Positions 43,676 through 52,308 of a stretch of DNA of 64,000 nt are shown in pieces. The position numbers and the translations under genes are program-made. Numbering within the stretch: position 1 is the first letter of the stretch; every line of letters starts with the position of its first letter. The notes beneath the pieces are model-generated. The model saw nothing but the letters and a program-made list of their open reading frames with translations, was not told the DNA's origin and ran no database searches. Location: assembly GCA_905479495.1 (NCBI GenBank), contig CAJQMR010000005.1:124001-188000 (forward strand), read 5' to 3'. The DNA is from an uncultured Anaerolineae bacterium (GTDB lineage Bacteria; Chloroflexota; Anaerolineae; Promineifilales; Promineifilaceae).

Positions 43676-44254
43676 ATGACTGAGCCACAATTTGATCACA
43701 TCGGGGGGCACCCTCTTATTGACTTTGTCAATACAGAAATTATGCGCGGAGACCAACGGATCGATTTATTGGCCACAAACACCGATGTTGTGGCCTGGCT
43801 GCTTGATGTTGGCTTGATAACAGAAGCGGCCGTTCAATTTAACTGGCACGACGACCCAACCTTGCTGGCAGAATTTCGCACTTTTCGGCAGCAAATGCGT
43901 GAGATGTTAGCCACCATTGTGGCGGAGCAGCCTGTTGCGGAGAAAACAGTTGAGGCAATTAATGGCTGGTTGAACTACTGGCAAGGCCAGCCAAGATTGA
44001 TACATATCGACGATGACTTTGAAACGACTTTCGATTTTGTCTATACAAAAACCGGGCAACTATTGGCGCGCCTTGCTGCCGAAGCAGCCGATTTCCTGAC
44101 GACAGTGAATTTGAGTTATGTCAAGCGATGTGGCAATGATGAGTGCATTCGCTACTTTCTGGACACAAGCAAAAATCATTCGCGGCGCTGGTGCTCCATG
44201 GAGGGCTGCGGTAATCGGATGAAAGCGCGGGCACATTATGCCCGGAAACAGTGA
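43676..44254 (+). CDS. CGNR zinc-finger protein (ABATE domain)
   Basis: 192 residues. An N-terminal ABATE-type domain starts HPLIDFVNTEIMRGDQRIDLL. The C-terminal zinc finger is RCGNDECIRYFLDTSKNHSRRWCSMEGCGNR, with four Cys and the CGNR signature, followed by a basic stretch. Such proteins are thought to be stress-related transcription regulators. Divergent from the VOC gene, which it may control. Confidence 0.9.
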   Translation: MTEPQFDHIGGHPLIDFVNTEIMRGDQRIDLLATNTDVVAWLLDVGLITEAAVQFNWHDDPTLLAEFRTFRQQMREMLATIVAEQPVAEKTVEAINGWLNYWQGQPRLIHIDDDFETTFDFVYTKTGQLLARLAAEAADFLTTVNLSYVKRCGNDECIRYFLDTSKNHSRRWCSMEGCGNRMKARAHYARKQ

Positions 44255-44277
44255 ATGGGTTGTGTTGCTAAACAAAA

Positions 44278-44328
44278 AGAGCATTCTCAGCCACACCGGA
44301 AGACCCCGTTTGCAGTTGAGAATGCTCT
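44278..44328 (-). terminator. Terminator of the small minus-strand frame
   Basis: AGAGCATTCTCA (44278-44289) and TGAGAATGCTCT (44317-44328), a 12-bp stem with a 27-nt loop. On the minus strand it is followed by TTTTGTTT, so it ends transcription coming from 44490. It may also slow the CGNR transcript. Confidence 0.75.
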
Positions 44329-44349
44329 TCCTTCAACTATGATTTTTAG

Positions 44350-44490
44350 TCAGGCAGCGGCCGGAGCCTTATCGTAGACGGGCCAGCAGATCGTCATTGT
44401 TTCGTCGGCGTGCCAGATTTCGTAGGTGATCATGTCCTGTTCCCAATTGGATTCCAAATTTTGGTCATGGACGTACTTGATGAACGGCAT
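44350..44490 (-). CDS. Small hypothetical protein (46 residues)
   Basis: An open frame with ordinary codons, starting MPFIKYVHDQNLES and ending ICWPVYDKAPAAA. It is followed by an intrinsic terminator on its own strand, which argues that the region is transcribed. Not recognised. The end (TYEIWHADETMTICWPVYDK) vaguely recalls the end of a GyrI-like effector domain, so it could be a remnant. No Shine-Dalgarno. Confidence 0.45.
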   Translation of the reverse strand: MPFIKYVHDQNLESNWEQDMITYEIWHADETMTICWPVYDKAPAAA

Positions 44491-44654
44491 GGTTTTGTGA
44501 GGTACGGCCGTTCATCTTGCTTACATTCTTATTCAGTGATGCGCACTTCTGCTGCATCTACCGTCAGTATGCAGTCATGGAGAACAAAACATATGAATAG
44601 ATATACAAATATTGGATATAGATTCGATATATGATAGGGAGCTAGGCAAACAAA

Positions 44655-44679
44655 AAGCTCCGCCGGTTTGGCGGAGCTT
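44655..44679 (-). terminator. Terminator of tRNA-Glu
   Basis: AAGCTCCGCC with GGCGGAGCTT, a 10-bp stem with a 5-nt loop followed on the minus strand by TTTGTTTG, five bases beyond the tRNA 3' end. Confidence 0.92.
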
Positions 44680-44683
44680 CTTG

Positions 44684-44756
44684 TGCCCCCACGGAGATTC
44701 GAACTCCGGTCTTAGCCTTGAAAGGGCTACGTCCTGGTCCCCTAGACGATGGGGGC
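44684..44756 (-). tRNA. tRNA-Glu (UUC)
   Basis: 73 nt. Acceptor GCCCCCA with TGGGGGC, discriminator A, D-arm TCGTCTAGGGGACCAGGA, anticodon loop CTTTCAA giving UUC, and T-arm CGGAGTTCGAATCTCCG. No encoded CCA. Confidence 0.96.
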
Positions 44757-44803
44757 AACGGGCAAAATTCTATCATTCTGCGGCAGATGGGTCAAGAAGA
44801 ATG

Positions 44804-44809
44804 TATAAT
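44804..44809 (+). promoter_or_regulatory. -10 box TATAAT of the GNAT gene
   Basis: Perfect hexamer ending 5 bp before the ATG at 44815, so the transcript should start at or next to the A of the start codon. No strong -35. Confidence 0.55.
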
Positions 44810-44814
44810 TCAGT

Positions 44815-45717
44815 ATGAGCAGCTCCCCTTGGACGGTACGCGCACCGGAGAAAAGTGATTCCTCAGCACTGGCAGCCATCGCCACGGCCGTTTCCCAACC
44901 ACGCAGCCACGTCACCCCGCAAGCAATCGCCCAAAGCGACGGCCGTTTCTGGACCATCACCCAAGGCAAAAAACCAATTGGCTACGCTACGCTGCTGCCG
45001 CTGCCTGGATTACCAGGCTTGTTTGAGCTGGCGGGTGGCATTACCCCTGCGTTTCAGCGGCAGGGGGCGGGCAGCTTTTTGTGGCAAACCCTTAAACAGG
45101 CTGTGGCCGGAACGACCCCTTCGGCAAGCTCAGGGCAGGCTGTTCAGCAAATCACCACCACCGTAGACAGTCTAGACACTTCCACTGCCCACTTTTTGCG
45201 CCACCACCAATTCGCCCTGGAACATGAAGAATACACCCTGATCCTCAACAATTTGCCCAGCCTCTCACTGCCAGAGCTTGCTATACCGTCTCCCCTGCAA
45301 CGCATTGGTCGGCAAACGGCCGTCACCACCTTACCAGAACTGTACCAACGCTGCTTTGCCGACACCCCCTGGTGCCAACCATACTCGCCAGATGAAGTAG
45401 CCGCCACCTGGGAACCAGATGACGAATTATTTTACCTTGGCGAAAACGGCGACGATATCGGCTTTGTCTGGCTTCACTTTCCGGAAGCAAGCCTGGCCGA
45501 GATTGAGCCGATTGGCATTGTGCGGGAAAAACAGGGGATAGGTTACGGCCGTACCCTCCTCACCACCATCCTCAAACAACTGCAAGCACAGGGCAGCCAA
45601 ACCGTTCGCCTGGGCGTCTGGGCCAATAACCAGGCCGCCATCAACTTGTACCGCGCTTTGGGCTTTCAGCACAGCAGCAGTAGCTACAGCCTTACCTATA
45701 CCCTAAATGAAAAATGA
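44815..45717 (+). CDS. GNAT acetyltransferase with two GNAT domains
   Basis: 300 residues. The N-terminal half (VRAPEKSDSSALAAIATAV ... ITPAFQRQGAGSFLWQTL) has a Q-x-x-G-x-G-like acetyl-CoA loop. The C-terminal half (EPIGIVREKQGIGYGRTLLTTIL ... VRLGVWANNQAAINLYRALGF) has a better-conserved RxxQGxG loop and is probably the active domain. Residues about 101-109 (PSASSGQAV) are encoded by a dispersed repeat inserted in frame between the two. Acceptor unknown. Confidence 0.88.
   Translation: MSSSPWTVRAPEKSDSSALAAIATAVSQPRSHVTPQAIAQSDGRFWTITQGKKPIGYATLLPLPGLPGLFELAGGITPAFQRQGAGSFLWQTLKQAVAGTTPSASSGQAVQQITTTVDSLDTSTAHFLRHHQFALEHEEYTLILNNLPSLSLPELAIPSPLQRIGRQTAVTTLPELYQRCFADTPWCQPYSPDEVAATWEPDDELFYLGENGDDIGFVWLHFPEASLAEIEPIGIVREKQGIGYGRTLLTTILKQLQAQGSQTVRLGVWANNQAAINLYRALGFQHSSSSYSLTYTLNEK
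45116..45141. repeat. Dispersed CCCTTCGGCAAGCTCAGGGC element inside the GNAT gene
   Basis: A 26-bp stretch of the widespread type CTTCGGCAAGCTCAGGGCAGGC, translated as PSASSGQA. It interrupts the first acetyltransferase domain near a loop without breaking the frame. This element type is known to me from several environmental phyla; only one copy is seen here. Confidence 0.6.
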
Positions 45718-45920
45718 GTCGCTCAAAATATGAGCCGTTCCCTAGAACTATCTTTACCTTTTGCCCAAATCATCCTACAATGAAACCATTGTTCGGATGG
45801 CTCTAAACAACATCCGCACCTATCCGATGCGCGGCAACTCCCACATTTTATCTTTACCCTTTGCCTTAAAGATTTTGGGAAACGGCCGTTGCCTTGCTAT
45901 TTAAAAATGGAGAAGACAGC

Positions 45921-46850
45921 ATGTTCAAAGATATCGCCGATGTACGCCACAGGTTAGGCCAACAGCAGTACATCGCTTCCGAAGAAATTGGCACCGTTGT
46001 TTACCTGGCGCACTCCCTCTGCAAGCCCATTCTGGCCGAAGGCCCGGCTGGGGTTGGCAAAACAGAGCTGGCCAAAGTATGGGCCCTCGCCGCCGGGATG
46101 CCGCTTATTCGCCTGCAATGTTATGAAGGGCTGGATGAGAGCAAAGCGCTCTACGAATGGGAGTACGCTAAACAGATGCTGTATACCCAGCTGCTGCGTG
46201 ACACCCTGCGCAACGTATTGGGCGACGTCAACAGCCTGGCCGAAGCCGCCAACCGGCTGGCCCAGGAAGAAGATGTCTTTTTCTCCGAAAATTTTCTACT
46301 CCCCCGCCCCCTACTCACCGCCCTCACCTCCGATGAACCCGTCGTTCTGCTCATCGACGAAATTGATCGCGCCGATGTGGAATTTGAAGCATTCCTGCTG
46401 GAAGTGCTCAGCGATTTTCAGGTGAGCGTGCCCGAGCTGGGCACCATCAAAGCCAAGCATCAACCGATGGTGCTGCTTACCAGCAACAACACCCGCGAAC
46501 TCAGCGAAGCGCTCAAACGGCGCTGCCTTTACCTGCATGTCGATTACCCCACCCAGGAGGCCGAACTGGAAATTGTGCGGCTAAAAGTACCGGATTTGAA
46601 GCCAGAGTTGGCCCAGCAAGCCGTGGCCGTGGTCACCCAGCTGCGCAACATGGATTTGCGCAAAATGCCCAGCATCAGCGAAACGCTCGACTGGGCACGC
46701 GCCTTAGTCACACTCAACGCGGACTCAATCGACGAGAAGACGCTCACCAACACGCTCACCGTGCTGCTAAAGTATGAAGCCGATGTGCAAAAAGCCCGGC
46801 GCATGATGGGCGGCGAGGATGGGGGGCGATACGGCCGTTATAATCGGTAA
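45921..46850 (+). CDS. MoxR-family AAA ATPase
   Basis: 309 residues from the ATG at 45921, chosen for the GGAGAAGA site in front of it. Walker A EGPAGVGKTEL, CYEGLDESKALYEWEYAKQ (MoxR sensor region), Walker B VVLLIDEIDRAD, VLLTSNNTRELSEALKRRCLY (sensor 1/arginine finger) and a lid domain. MoxR ATPases act as chaperones with VWA partners; the VWA gene follows after one repeat. The gap 45718-45893 has no convincing gene. Confidence 0.92.
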   Translation: MFKDIADVRHRLGQQQYIASEEIGTVVYLAHSLCKPILAEGPAGVGKTELAKVWALAAGMPLIRLQCYEGLDESKALYEWEYAKQMLYTQLLRDTLRNVLGDVNSLAEAANRLAQEEDVFFSENFLLPRPLLTALTSDEPVVLLIDEIDRADVEFEAFLLEVLSDFQVSVPELGTIKAKHQPMVLLTSNNTRELSEALKRRCLYLHVDYPTQEAELEIVRLKVPDLKPELAQQAVAVVTQLRNMDLRKMPSISETLDWARALVTLNADSIDEKTLTNTLTVLLKYEADVQKARRMMGGEDGGRYGRYNR

Positions 46851-46910
46851 TCCGTTATCCGTGAGCGGTAATCAGTAAACCGATTACCGTTTACCGACCA
46901 CCGATTACCG
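46842..46910. repeat. Inverted repeat of the GGTAATCGGTAATC family, copy 1
   Basis: Units AATCGGTAATCCGTTATCCG... on the left and CCGATTACCGTTTACCGACCACCGATTACCG on the right. It begins within the last codons of the MoxR gene and fills the gap to the VWA gene. Sister copy at 56631-56703. Confidence 0.85.
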
Positions 46911-46927
46911 AAGTTCGGAGAACGACA

Positions 46928-48304
46928 ATGGATAACCGAATTGTTGAATTTATCAGAGGCCTGCGGGCCGCCGGGGTTCGTGTTTCGCTGGCAGAATCAA
47001 TGGATGCTTTACGTGCCGTGGAAACATTGGGCATCACCCAAAAAGAGATTTTCCGTTCATCCCTGCGAGCCACGCTCATCAAAGAATCTGATGATTTTGC
47101 TGCTTTTGAAGAGCTATTTCCGCTCTACTTTGGCAGCGGCGGTCCGCCTCTACAAAATGCCTTAGAAGACCTGAGTCCTGAAGAACAAGAAATGATGCAA
47201 ATGGCACTTAGTGCGCTAAGCGGCCGTATGCAGCAGCTGCTTGATTGGCTCTCCAGCGGCGAAGGCCCCACTAAGGAAGAACTAGAAGAAATGGCCCGCC
47301 GCGCTGGCGTGGAATGGGCCAACAATTCGCAAGAAGGGCAGTGGGTGACGCGGCGCATGTTGCAGCAAATGGGCTTTGCCCATCTGGAAGAGCAAATGCA
47401 AGAGCTGTATGAAAAGCTGCAAGAGATGGGCATGAGCCAGGAAGCCATCGAAAAGCTGATGGGCGTCGTGGAAGCCAACCGGGAAGCGTTGGCCGAGCAG
47501 GCGGCCCAGCAAGTGGGGCAGCAAATTGCCGAACAACGCGCCAATCGTCCTGACGACCTGCACGGCTCCGACCTGATGAACAAACCGCTGCAATCCCTCA
47601 CTGAAGAGGACGCCAACCAGCTGCGCAAAGAGGTGCAGCGTCTGGTCACCCAAATGCGCAGCCGGGCAGCCCTGCGGCGCAAACGGGGCAACAAAGGCAA
47701 GTTCGACGCCAAAGGCACCATTCGCGCCAATCAGAAAAACAGCGGCGTACCCATCGAGCTTAAGTTCAAGAAGAAGAAGCTAAAGCCCAGCTTAGTCCTC
47801 ATTGTCGATGTCTCTACATCGATGCGGGCGGTGGCCGAATTTATGCTGCGCCTGACGTATGAGCTGCAAGATCAGGTGGCCCGCGCCCGCAGCTTCGCCT
47901 TCAACTCCGACATGCACGAAATTAGTGTGACGCTTTCCGGCAGCCGGGCTGCCGATGCCGTCACCAAGGTGCTGTACGACATTCCCCCCGGTTATTACGC
48001 CACCGATTTGGGCAACAGTCTCAATTCGTTTTACAAAAGCCATTTGGATGCGGTGGACGGCCGTACCACGGTCGTCATTTTGGGGGATGGACGCAACAAC
48101 TACAACTCACCACGCATCGACCTGATGAAAGATTTGCAACGCCGGGCCAAGAAGCTGGTCTGGTTCAACCCGGAGCACCGGCGCCAATGGGGCACCGGCG
48201 ACAGCGACATGCTGGAATATTATCCGGTGTGTGACACGGTTAATGTGGTACGAAATTTGGCACAGTTGGCAACGGCCGTAGACCGCTTGCTGGCTGATTC
48301 GTAG
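46928..48304 (+). CDS. VWA-domain (CoxE-like) protein
   Basis: 458 residues. A helical N-terminal half (Glu/Gln-rich, about 80-230) precedes the VWA domain at about 270-458. The metal-ion-dependent adhesion motif is LIVDVSTSM (D-x-S-x-S), followed by VTKVLYDIPPGYYATDLGNSL (the Thr/Asp position) and VVILGDGRNNY. It pairs with the MoxR ATPase upstream, an arrangement found in the CoxD-CoxE maturation system and in many others. Cytoplasmic: no signal. The target complex is not in the window. Confidence 0.9.
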   Translation: MDNRIVEFIRGLRAAGVRVSLAESMDALRAVETLGITQKEIFRSSLRATLIKESDDFAAFEELFPLYFGSGGPPLQNALEDLSPEEQEMMQMALSALSGRMQQLLDWLSSGEGPTKEELEEMARRAGVEWANNSQEGQWVTRRMLQQMGFAHLEEQMQELYEKLQEMGMSQEAIEKLMGVVEANREALAEQAAQQVGQQIAEQRANRPDDLHGSDLMNKPLQSLTEEDANQLRKEVQRLVTQMRSRAALRRKRGNKGKFDAKGTIRANQKNSGVPIELKFKKKKLKPSLVLIVDVSTSMRAVAEFMLRLTYELQDQVARARSFAFNSDMHEISVTLSGSRAADAVTKVLYDIPPGYYATDLGNSLNSFYKSHLDAVDGRTTVVILGDGRNNYNSPRIDLMKDLQRRAKKLVWFNPEHRRQWGTGDSDMLEYYPVCDTVNVVRNLAQLATAVDRLLADS

Positions 48305-48345
48305 AGATTGGAGATTAGAGTTTTTTCAATCTCCAGTCTCTAATC
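48302..48345. repeat. Inverted repeat of the GGAGATT family, copy 3
   Basis: TAGAGATTGGAGATTAGAG, loop TTTTTTC, AATCTCCAGTCTCTAATC, starting within the stop codon of the VWA gene. Shorter than the copies near moaC. Confidence 0.85.
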
Positions 48346-48368
48346 ATCCAGCCTCAGATCAAAAATCT

Positions 48369-49700
48369 TTATCCCCCTAACTTTGCATTGGCCGCTTCGA
48401 TGGCCGGAATGAGGCGATTTAAGCTATCGTTGATGCCCGTGCGCGCCACACCGTAATTGAGGCTGCTGAGGACTCCGCCACCACCATCGCACAAAGCCTT
48501 GATGCTCTCATTGGTGGCCAGGAAGTTTTCGACGGCAAAGATAAAATCATTGTAGATGCCAACCCAATCCTCGGGCACGCCACTGTACGTCGCACTGCGG
48601 ATGACATCATTGTAATACCCCTGGTATTCCTGGCAGGTCTGCGATTCGCCATTATAAAATCGGTCCAGCAAACCACCCGACTGTTCAATGGCAGAACGGA
48701 CGCCGTTCATGCTGTCACGCAGGGCTGTGGCTTCAAAACCAATGGGATTCGGCCGTACGGGCTGGGACGAGACGGGGTTTGGCGTAGCTGTAGCCGCAGC
48801 AGGGGCAGTTCCCATTGTGGCATCATCCCACATCACTTCATTGTGAGTTGGATAATTGGGTCCAGTATAGCCAGCTACCAAAAGTATGGATATCCGATCT
48901 GTTTGGGCCACCCCATCTACAGAAATAAATTGCCAGGTGTCTATGGGGCGAACAATGCCAGAACAATACGAAGTGTCTAACCAACGATCACTTTCACCAG
49001 TCACATTAATACAAACTTGTGCCCCAACATCACCAGGGTTTTCAGATACGGTTCGATCTTCGCCACTGCTTGACCAAATTTTGACCCAGACACCCGCTCT
49101 ATAGGTTGTTCCTGGCACAATAATCTCGCCGCTTACTCGCTGGAAAAATGTGGTCCGTTGAAAGTTCACATTGACGCCGGATTGCTGCCCTGAATGGACA
49201 AACTGCGGCTTGTCGGCAGCTAAATAGATGGTGGGCTGTGCAGAACTGTTTTGCACTTCCCAGGAGGTGCCGCCCTGCTCAAAGCCTGGATTGTTAAGCA
49301 AATTGGGGCCAGCTGGGGCAGGTGCTGGCGGTGGTGCGGCCGCTGGGGGCGGAGCCGTTGTGGCTGTAGCCGGAACTGCCGTTGCCATTACCGTATTTGT
49401 CACTGTTGGCATACTGGTTGGCGTTTCTGTAGATGGTTCCTCAGTGGGTGTGGGCGACTGTGTCACGGTTGGTTCTGGCGTGTCCGTAGGGGTTGCCGTT
49501 TCTGTCGGCACGACCGTTTCCGTTGGAATCTCAGTGGGCACGTCAGTTGATTCAGCAGTCTTGGTGGAGGGAACGGCCGTATCCGTCGCCACCTCCGTAA
49601 CAACTGCTGTCGTGTCAGCTACTTCTGCTGCTGATTCCTCCTGGCAGCCGATGAGTAAAAGCAAACAACAAAGTATAAAAACACGGTAGACGTTTTTCAT
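48369..49700 (-). CDS. Lipoprotein with Thr/Pro-rich linker and CBM-like domain
   Basis: 443 residues. Lipoprotein signal MKNVYRVFILCCLLLLIGC. Residues about 25-125 are a low-complexity Thr/Pro/Glu linker (TETATPTDTPEPTVTQ), a likely glycosylated stalk. Residues about 130-295 begin NLLNNPGFEQGGTSWEV and end NEVMWDDATMGT, the frame of a carbohydrate-binding module of the CBM4/9 jelly-roll type. The last 120 residues are helical with conserved Cys (SQTCQEYQGYYND; ALCDGGGG). Surface-anchored glycan binder is the best guess. Confidence 0.78.
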   Translation of the reverse strand: MKNVYRVFILCCLLLLIGCQEESAAEVADTTAVVTEVATDTAVPSTKTAESTDVPTEIPTETVVPTETATPTDTPEPTVTQSPTPTEEPSTETPTSMPTVTNTVMATAVPATATTAPPPAAAPPPAPAPAGPNLLNNPGFEQGGTSWEVQNSSAQPTIYLAADKPQFVHSGQQSGVNVNFQRTTFFQRVSGEIIVPGTTYRAGVWVKIWSSSGEDRTVSENPGDVGAQVCINVTGESDRWLDTSYCSGIVRPIDTWQFISVDGVAQTDRISILLVAGYTGPNYPTHNEVMWDDATMGTAPAAATATPNPVSSQPVRPNPIGFEATALRDSMNGVRSAIEQSGGLLDRFYNGESQTCQEYQGYYNDVIRSATYSGVPEDWVGIYNDFIFAVENFLATNESIKALCDGGGGVLSSLNYGVARTGINDSLNRLIPAIEAANAKLGG

Positions 49701-49876
49701 TGATGTATCTCCCTCAAATTAGCCGATAACAGAAATTATTTTAGCAAAGACAAGAAATGAGAGCAGTGTCAAATGTCACCAGAGCCAGCCAAATAAAGCA
49801 ATATTGTGCAAGACAAAAGGGGAATAATCGTGTTACAGTAAGTAGGTTCAACAATGGCTGAATCAGGCAAAACAAG

Positions 49877-50698
49877 ATGTATTTAAACGACAATCACAAA
49901 TTTTGGCACAATTCCCAGCTTGATGTGAGTTTACTGCATGCTTTCCATCGGGATTACGCCTACCCACGTCACGGACACGATCATTACGTTGTGTGTCTCA
50001 TCGAGCGAGGCGTGCAGTCGTTTACGCACAAGGGAACCAAGTATGTTACGCCGCCCAGTGGCTTGATTTTGATCAACCCTGGCATTGTGCACACAGGCGA
50101 ACCTGCTACCGAACACGGCTTCCAGATGCGGTCAATTTACCCAACCGAAGCGCACATGCAAACGGCCGTTCACCAATTCACCGGTCACCACAACGCTATC
50201 CCTTACTTTCACGATGTGCGTATTGATGATCCTGTTGTTACGCGCAGCGTTTGGGCCCTGCATGAAGCGCTTATCAACGGCACAAACCCGCTGGAAATTG
50301 AATCCCGCTTCATCGCTACGCTGGTCCAACTCATAAAACGGTATGGCGAGGTACGTTCGATGGAACGGCCGTTTGGCCAGGAACGTGATGCCGTGCAGCG
50401 CGCCAGACACTATCTCGAAGAGAATTACGCCCAGCGGATCAGCCTCAGCGATCTGGCGGCGCAAGTGGCGCTCAGCCCCTACCACCTGCTGCGCGTTTTC
50501 CACGCCGAGGTGGGCCTGCCTCCTCACACGTATCTGCAAGATGTGCGCATTCGGCGGGCCCAGCGGCTGATTGAACTGGGTCAAACCCTGGCCGACGTGG
50601 CGCTTTCTGTCGGCTTTAGCAGCCAGAGCCATCTTACCCGTCGCTTCAAGCAAATTGTGGGCCTAACGCCCGGCCAATACGCCAGCCAAATTCAATAG
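49877..50698 (+). CDS. AraC-family transcriptional regulator
   Basis: 273 residues. The N-terminal cupin starts RDYAYPRHGHDHYVVCLIERG and has GLILINPGIVHTGEP. The C-terminal double helix-turn-helix runs ISLSDLAAQVALSPYHLLRVFHAE and ETLADVALSVGFSSQSHLTRRF-like. Likely activates the adjacent LysE-type exporter, which is in the same orientation 130 bp downstream, as is common for AraC-LysE pairs. Confidence 0.92.
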   Translation: MYLNDNHKFWHNSQLDVSLLHAFHRDYAYPRHGHDHYVVCLIERGVQSFTHKGTKYVTPPSGLILINPGIVHTGEPATEHGFQMRSIYPTEAHMQTAVHQFTGHHNAIPYFHDVRIDDPVVTRSVWALHEALINGTNPLEIESRFIATLVQLIKRYGEVRSMERPFGQERDAVQRARHYLEENYAQRISLSDLAAQVALSPYHLLRVFHAEVGLPPHTYLQDVRIRRAQRLIELGQTLADVALSVGFSSQSHLTRRFKQIVGLTPGQYASQIQ

Positions 50699-50722
50699 GC
50701 ATTAAAGGCATTAATCTTGTGT

Positions 50723-50781
50723 CACGCAAAGCCGCTAAGACGCAAAGATTTTCTTTCTTTGCGTCTTAGCGCCTTAGCGTG
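50723..50781. repeat. Inverted repeat of the CGCAAAG/CTAAGACGCAAAG family, copy 3
   Basis: CACGCAAAGCCGCTAAGACGCAAAG and CTTTGCGTCTTAGCGCCTTAGCGTG; the longest near-perfect arms of the family, between the AraC and LysE genes. Confidence 0.88.
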
Positions 50782-50828
50782 AGATTTCTTATTACCAATA
50801 CTCTCAAATCCACAAGAAGGATATTTCA

Positions 50829-51425
50829 ATGACTATCCAGCTAGCCATCGCCTGGCTTTTTACCTTTTTGCCCATCACCATCAGCCCAGGCCCAGCCAAT
50901 TTACTGGTTTCTTCAACATCGGCGCGTGTAGGCACCCGTCGCACCCTGCCGCTGCTGTGGGGCATCGTGGTTGTGTTTGCCCTGCAAACGGTCATCATGG
51001 CAATTGGCATCGGTCAGGTTCTTTTTCGCTATCCCCAGCTGTTTACCATCTTTAAGATTTTGGGGGCGATCTACCTGTTTTATCTGGCACTGCAATTTTT
51101 CCGCTCCTCCGGCTTAAAAGAAATCAGTGAAGATGTCAAGCTAGGTTTTCGTGAAGGCGCGCTGCTGCAATTTTTCAACGCCAAAGCGTTAACGGCACCG
51201 CTCATCATGTATTCCCAATTTCTCGATCCAACAACGGCCACCCAGTCGCAAATTGTATTGCTGACCATTGCCCTGCTTGGCCTCATCATCGGCAGCCTGC
51301 TGACCTGGGTTGTTGGCGGCAGCCTGTTACAGCGCGTTTTCCAATCCGATTTTGGCCAAAAGTGGCAAGGTAAAATCTTCGGCGTGCTCCTGGCTGGGGT
51401 CGCCGTCTGGATTCTATTCCGTTAA
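50829..51425 (+). CDS. LysE-family amino-acid exporter
   Basis: 198 residues, six predicted membrane helices. FLPITISPGPANLLVSSTSARVGTRR is the LysE/RhtB signature near the N-terminus, and FFNAKALTAPLIMYSQFL is the second conserved block. Exports small amino acids or derivatives; specificity not visible. AGAAGGA ribosome site. Downstream of an AraC regulator. Confidence 0.9.
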   Translation: MTIQLAIAWLFTFLPITISPGPANLLVSSTSARVGTRRTLPLLWGIVVVFALQTVIMAIGIGQVLFRYPQLFTIFKILGAIYLFYLALQFFRSSGLKEISEDVKLGFREGALLQFFNAKALTAPLIMYSQFLDPTTATQSQIVLLTIALLGLIIGSLLTWVVGGSLLQRVFQSDFGQKWQGKIFGVLLAGVAVWILFR

Positions 51426-51653
51426 ACGCGCCGTACCGTTTCACCCCATATCCTCTCAGTTTGACCAATTTTTGCATTTCTCATCAAAAATAATTACCCT
51501 CATGCGTCTAATTAACCAGAATTAAGTACAGCTTTGCAGAAGCAGGGTTCGGGTTATTCAGGATCCGCTGTACTTTAAGCAGTTTGGCGCAGCGCTAAAC
51601 GATTAGGTTTCGGAACAAATTTACGCCAAACTGAACGAAACTCTGGAGTAGGT

Positions 51654-52214
51654 ATGTCGCATCTGGACAATCTGGTACATCGCTGTCAACAAGGCGAACT
51701 GGCCGCTTTTTCTGACCTGTTTCAAATGCAGGAAACGGCCGTTTATCGTCTGGCGCTGACCATCTTGCAAAATGAACAGGATGCCGAAGACGCCGTTCAA
51801 GATGTCTTCCTGCGCATCTTTGAGCAGATCAAGGGGTACCAGGGACAGTCGTCCTTCAAGACATGGCTTACGGCGATCACCGTTAACAGCTGCCGCGACA
51901 AGCTGCGTCGTCGCAAAGTGCGCCGGGCACTTTCGCTGGATTGGCTGCGCGGCCATGCCAGCCAGCACAACGTTCCCGCCGAGGCGGATCAACGGCAGCA
52001 GTCACAACAGCTCTGGCACCTCATCAACACCACGCTGGATGACAAACACCGGCTGCCGCTCATTTTGCACTACCATGAGCGACTCTCCTGCGCCGAGGTG
52101 GCAGACATGTTAGGCATTCGCATCAGCACCGTCTACTCCCGGCTCAACACGGCTCGCCAGCGACTACGAGAGCAACTCCAGACAGAAGCAGAACCATCAC
52201 TTAAACGGAGCTAA
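51654..52214 (+). CDS. ECF sigma factor
   Basis: 186 residues: region 2 (ALTILQNEQDAEDAVQDVFLRIFEQI, then FKTWLTAITVNSCRDKLR) and region 4 (LPLILHYHERLSCAEVADMLGIRISTVYSRLNTARQRL), with the short linker of group 4 factors. The next gene is a membrane-bound zf-HC2 anti-sigma. The gap upstream has GGAAC at 51615-51619 as a possible -35 for autoregulation, but no clear -10. The target is probably the exporter operon downstream. Confidence 0.93.
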   Translation: MSHLDNLVHRCQQGELAAFSDLFQMQETAVYRLALTILQNEQDAEDAVQDVFLRIFEQIKGYQGQSSFKTWLTAITVNSCRDKLRRRKVRRALSLDWLRGHASQHNVPAEADQRQQSQQLWHLINTTLDDKHRLPLILHYHERLSCAEVADMLGIRISTVYSRLNTARQRLREQLQTEAEPSLKRS

Positions 52215-52224
52215 ACGATTCCCC

Positions 52225-52265
52225 GGAAACTTTCAGACAAAAGGAAACGCTTGAAAGTAGTTTCC
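52225..52265. promoter_or_regulatory. Inverted repeat between sigma and anti-sigma genes
   Basis: GGAAACTTTCA (52225-52235) and TGAAAGTAGTTTCC (52252-52265), with a GGAAAC also in the loop. It may reduce read-through into the anti-sigma gene or contain a sigma-recognised GGAAAC -35 element. Confidence 0.45.
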
Positions 52266-52308
52266 AGGGAAATGCCAAGAAAGGTTCATTGAGGTTAATT
52301 AGAAAAAC

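Noticed and set aside
45798..45845. MALNNIRTYPMRG-like stretch resembling the start of MacB-type permeases
   Set aside because: Only about 13 residues match, there is no continuation and no ribosome site; chance or an unrecognisable remnant.
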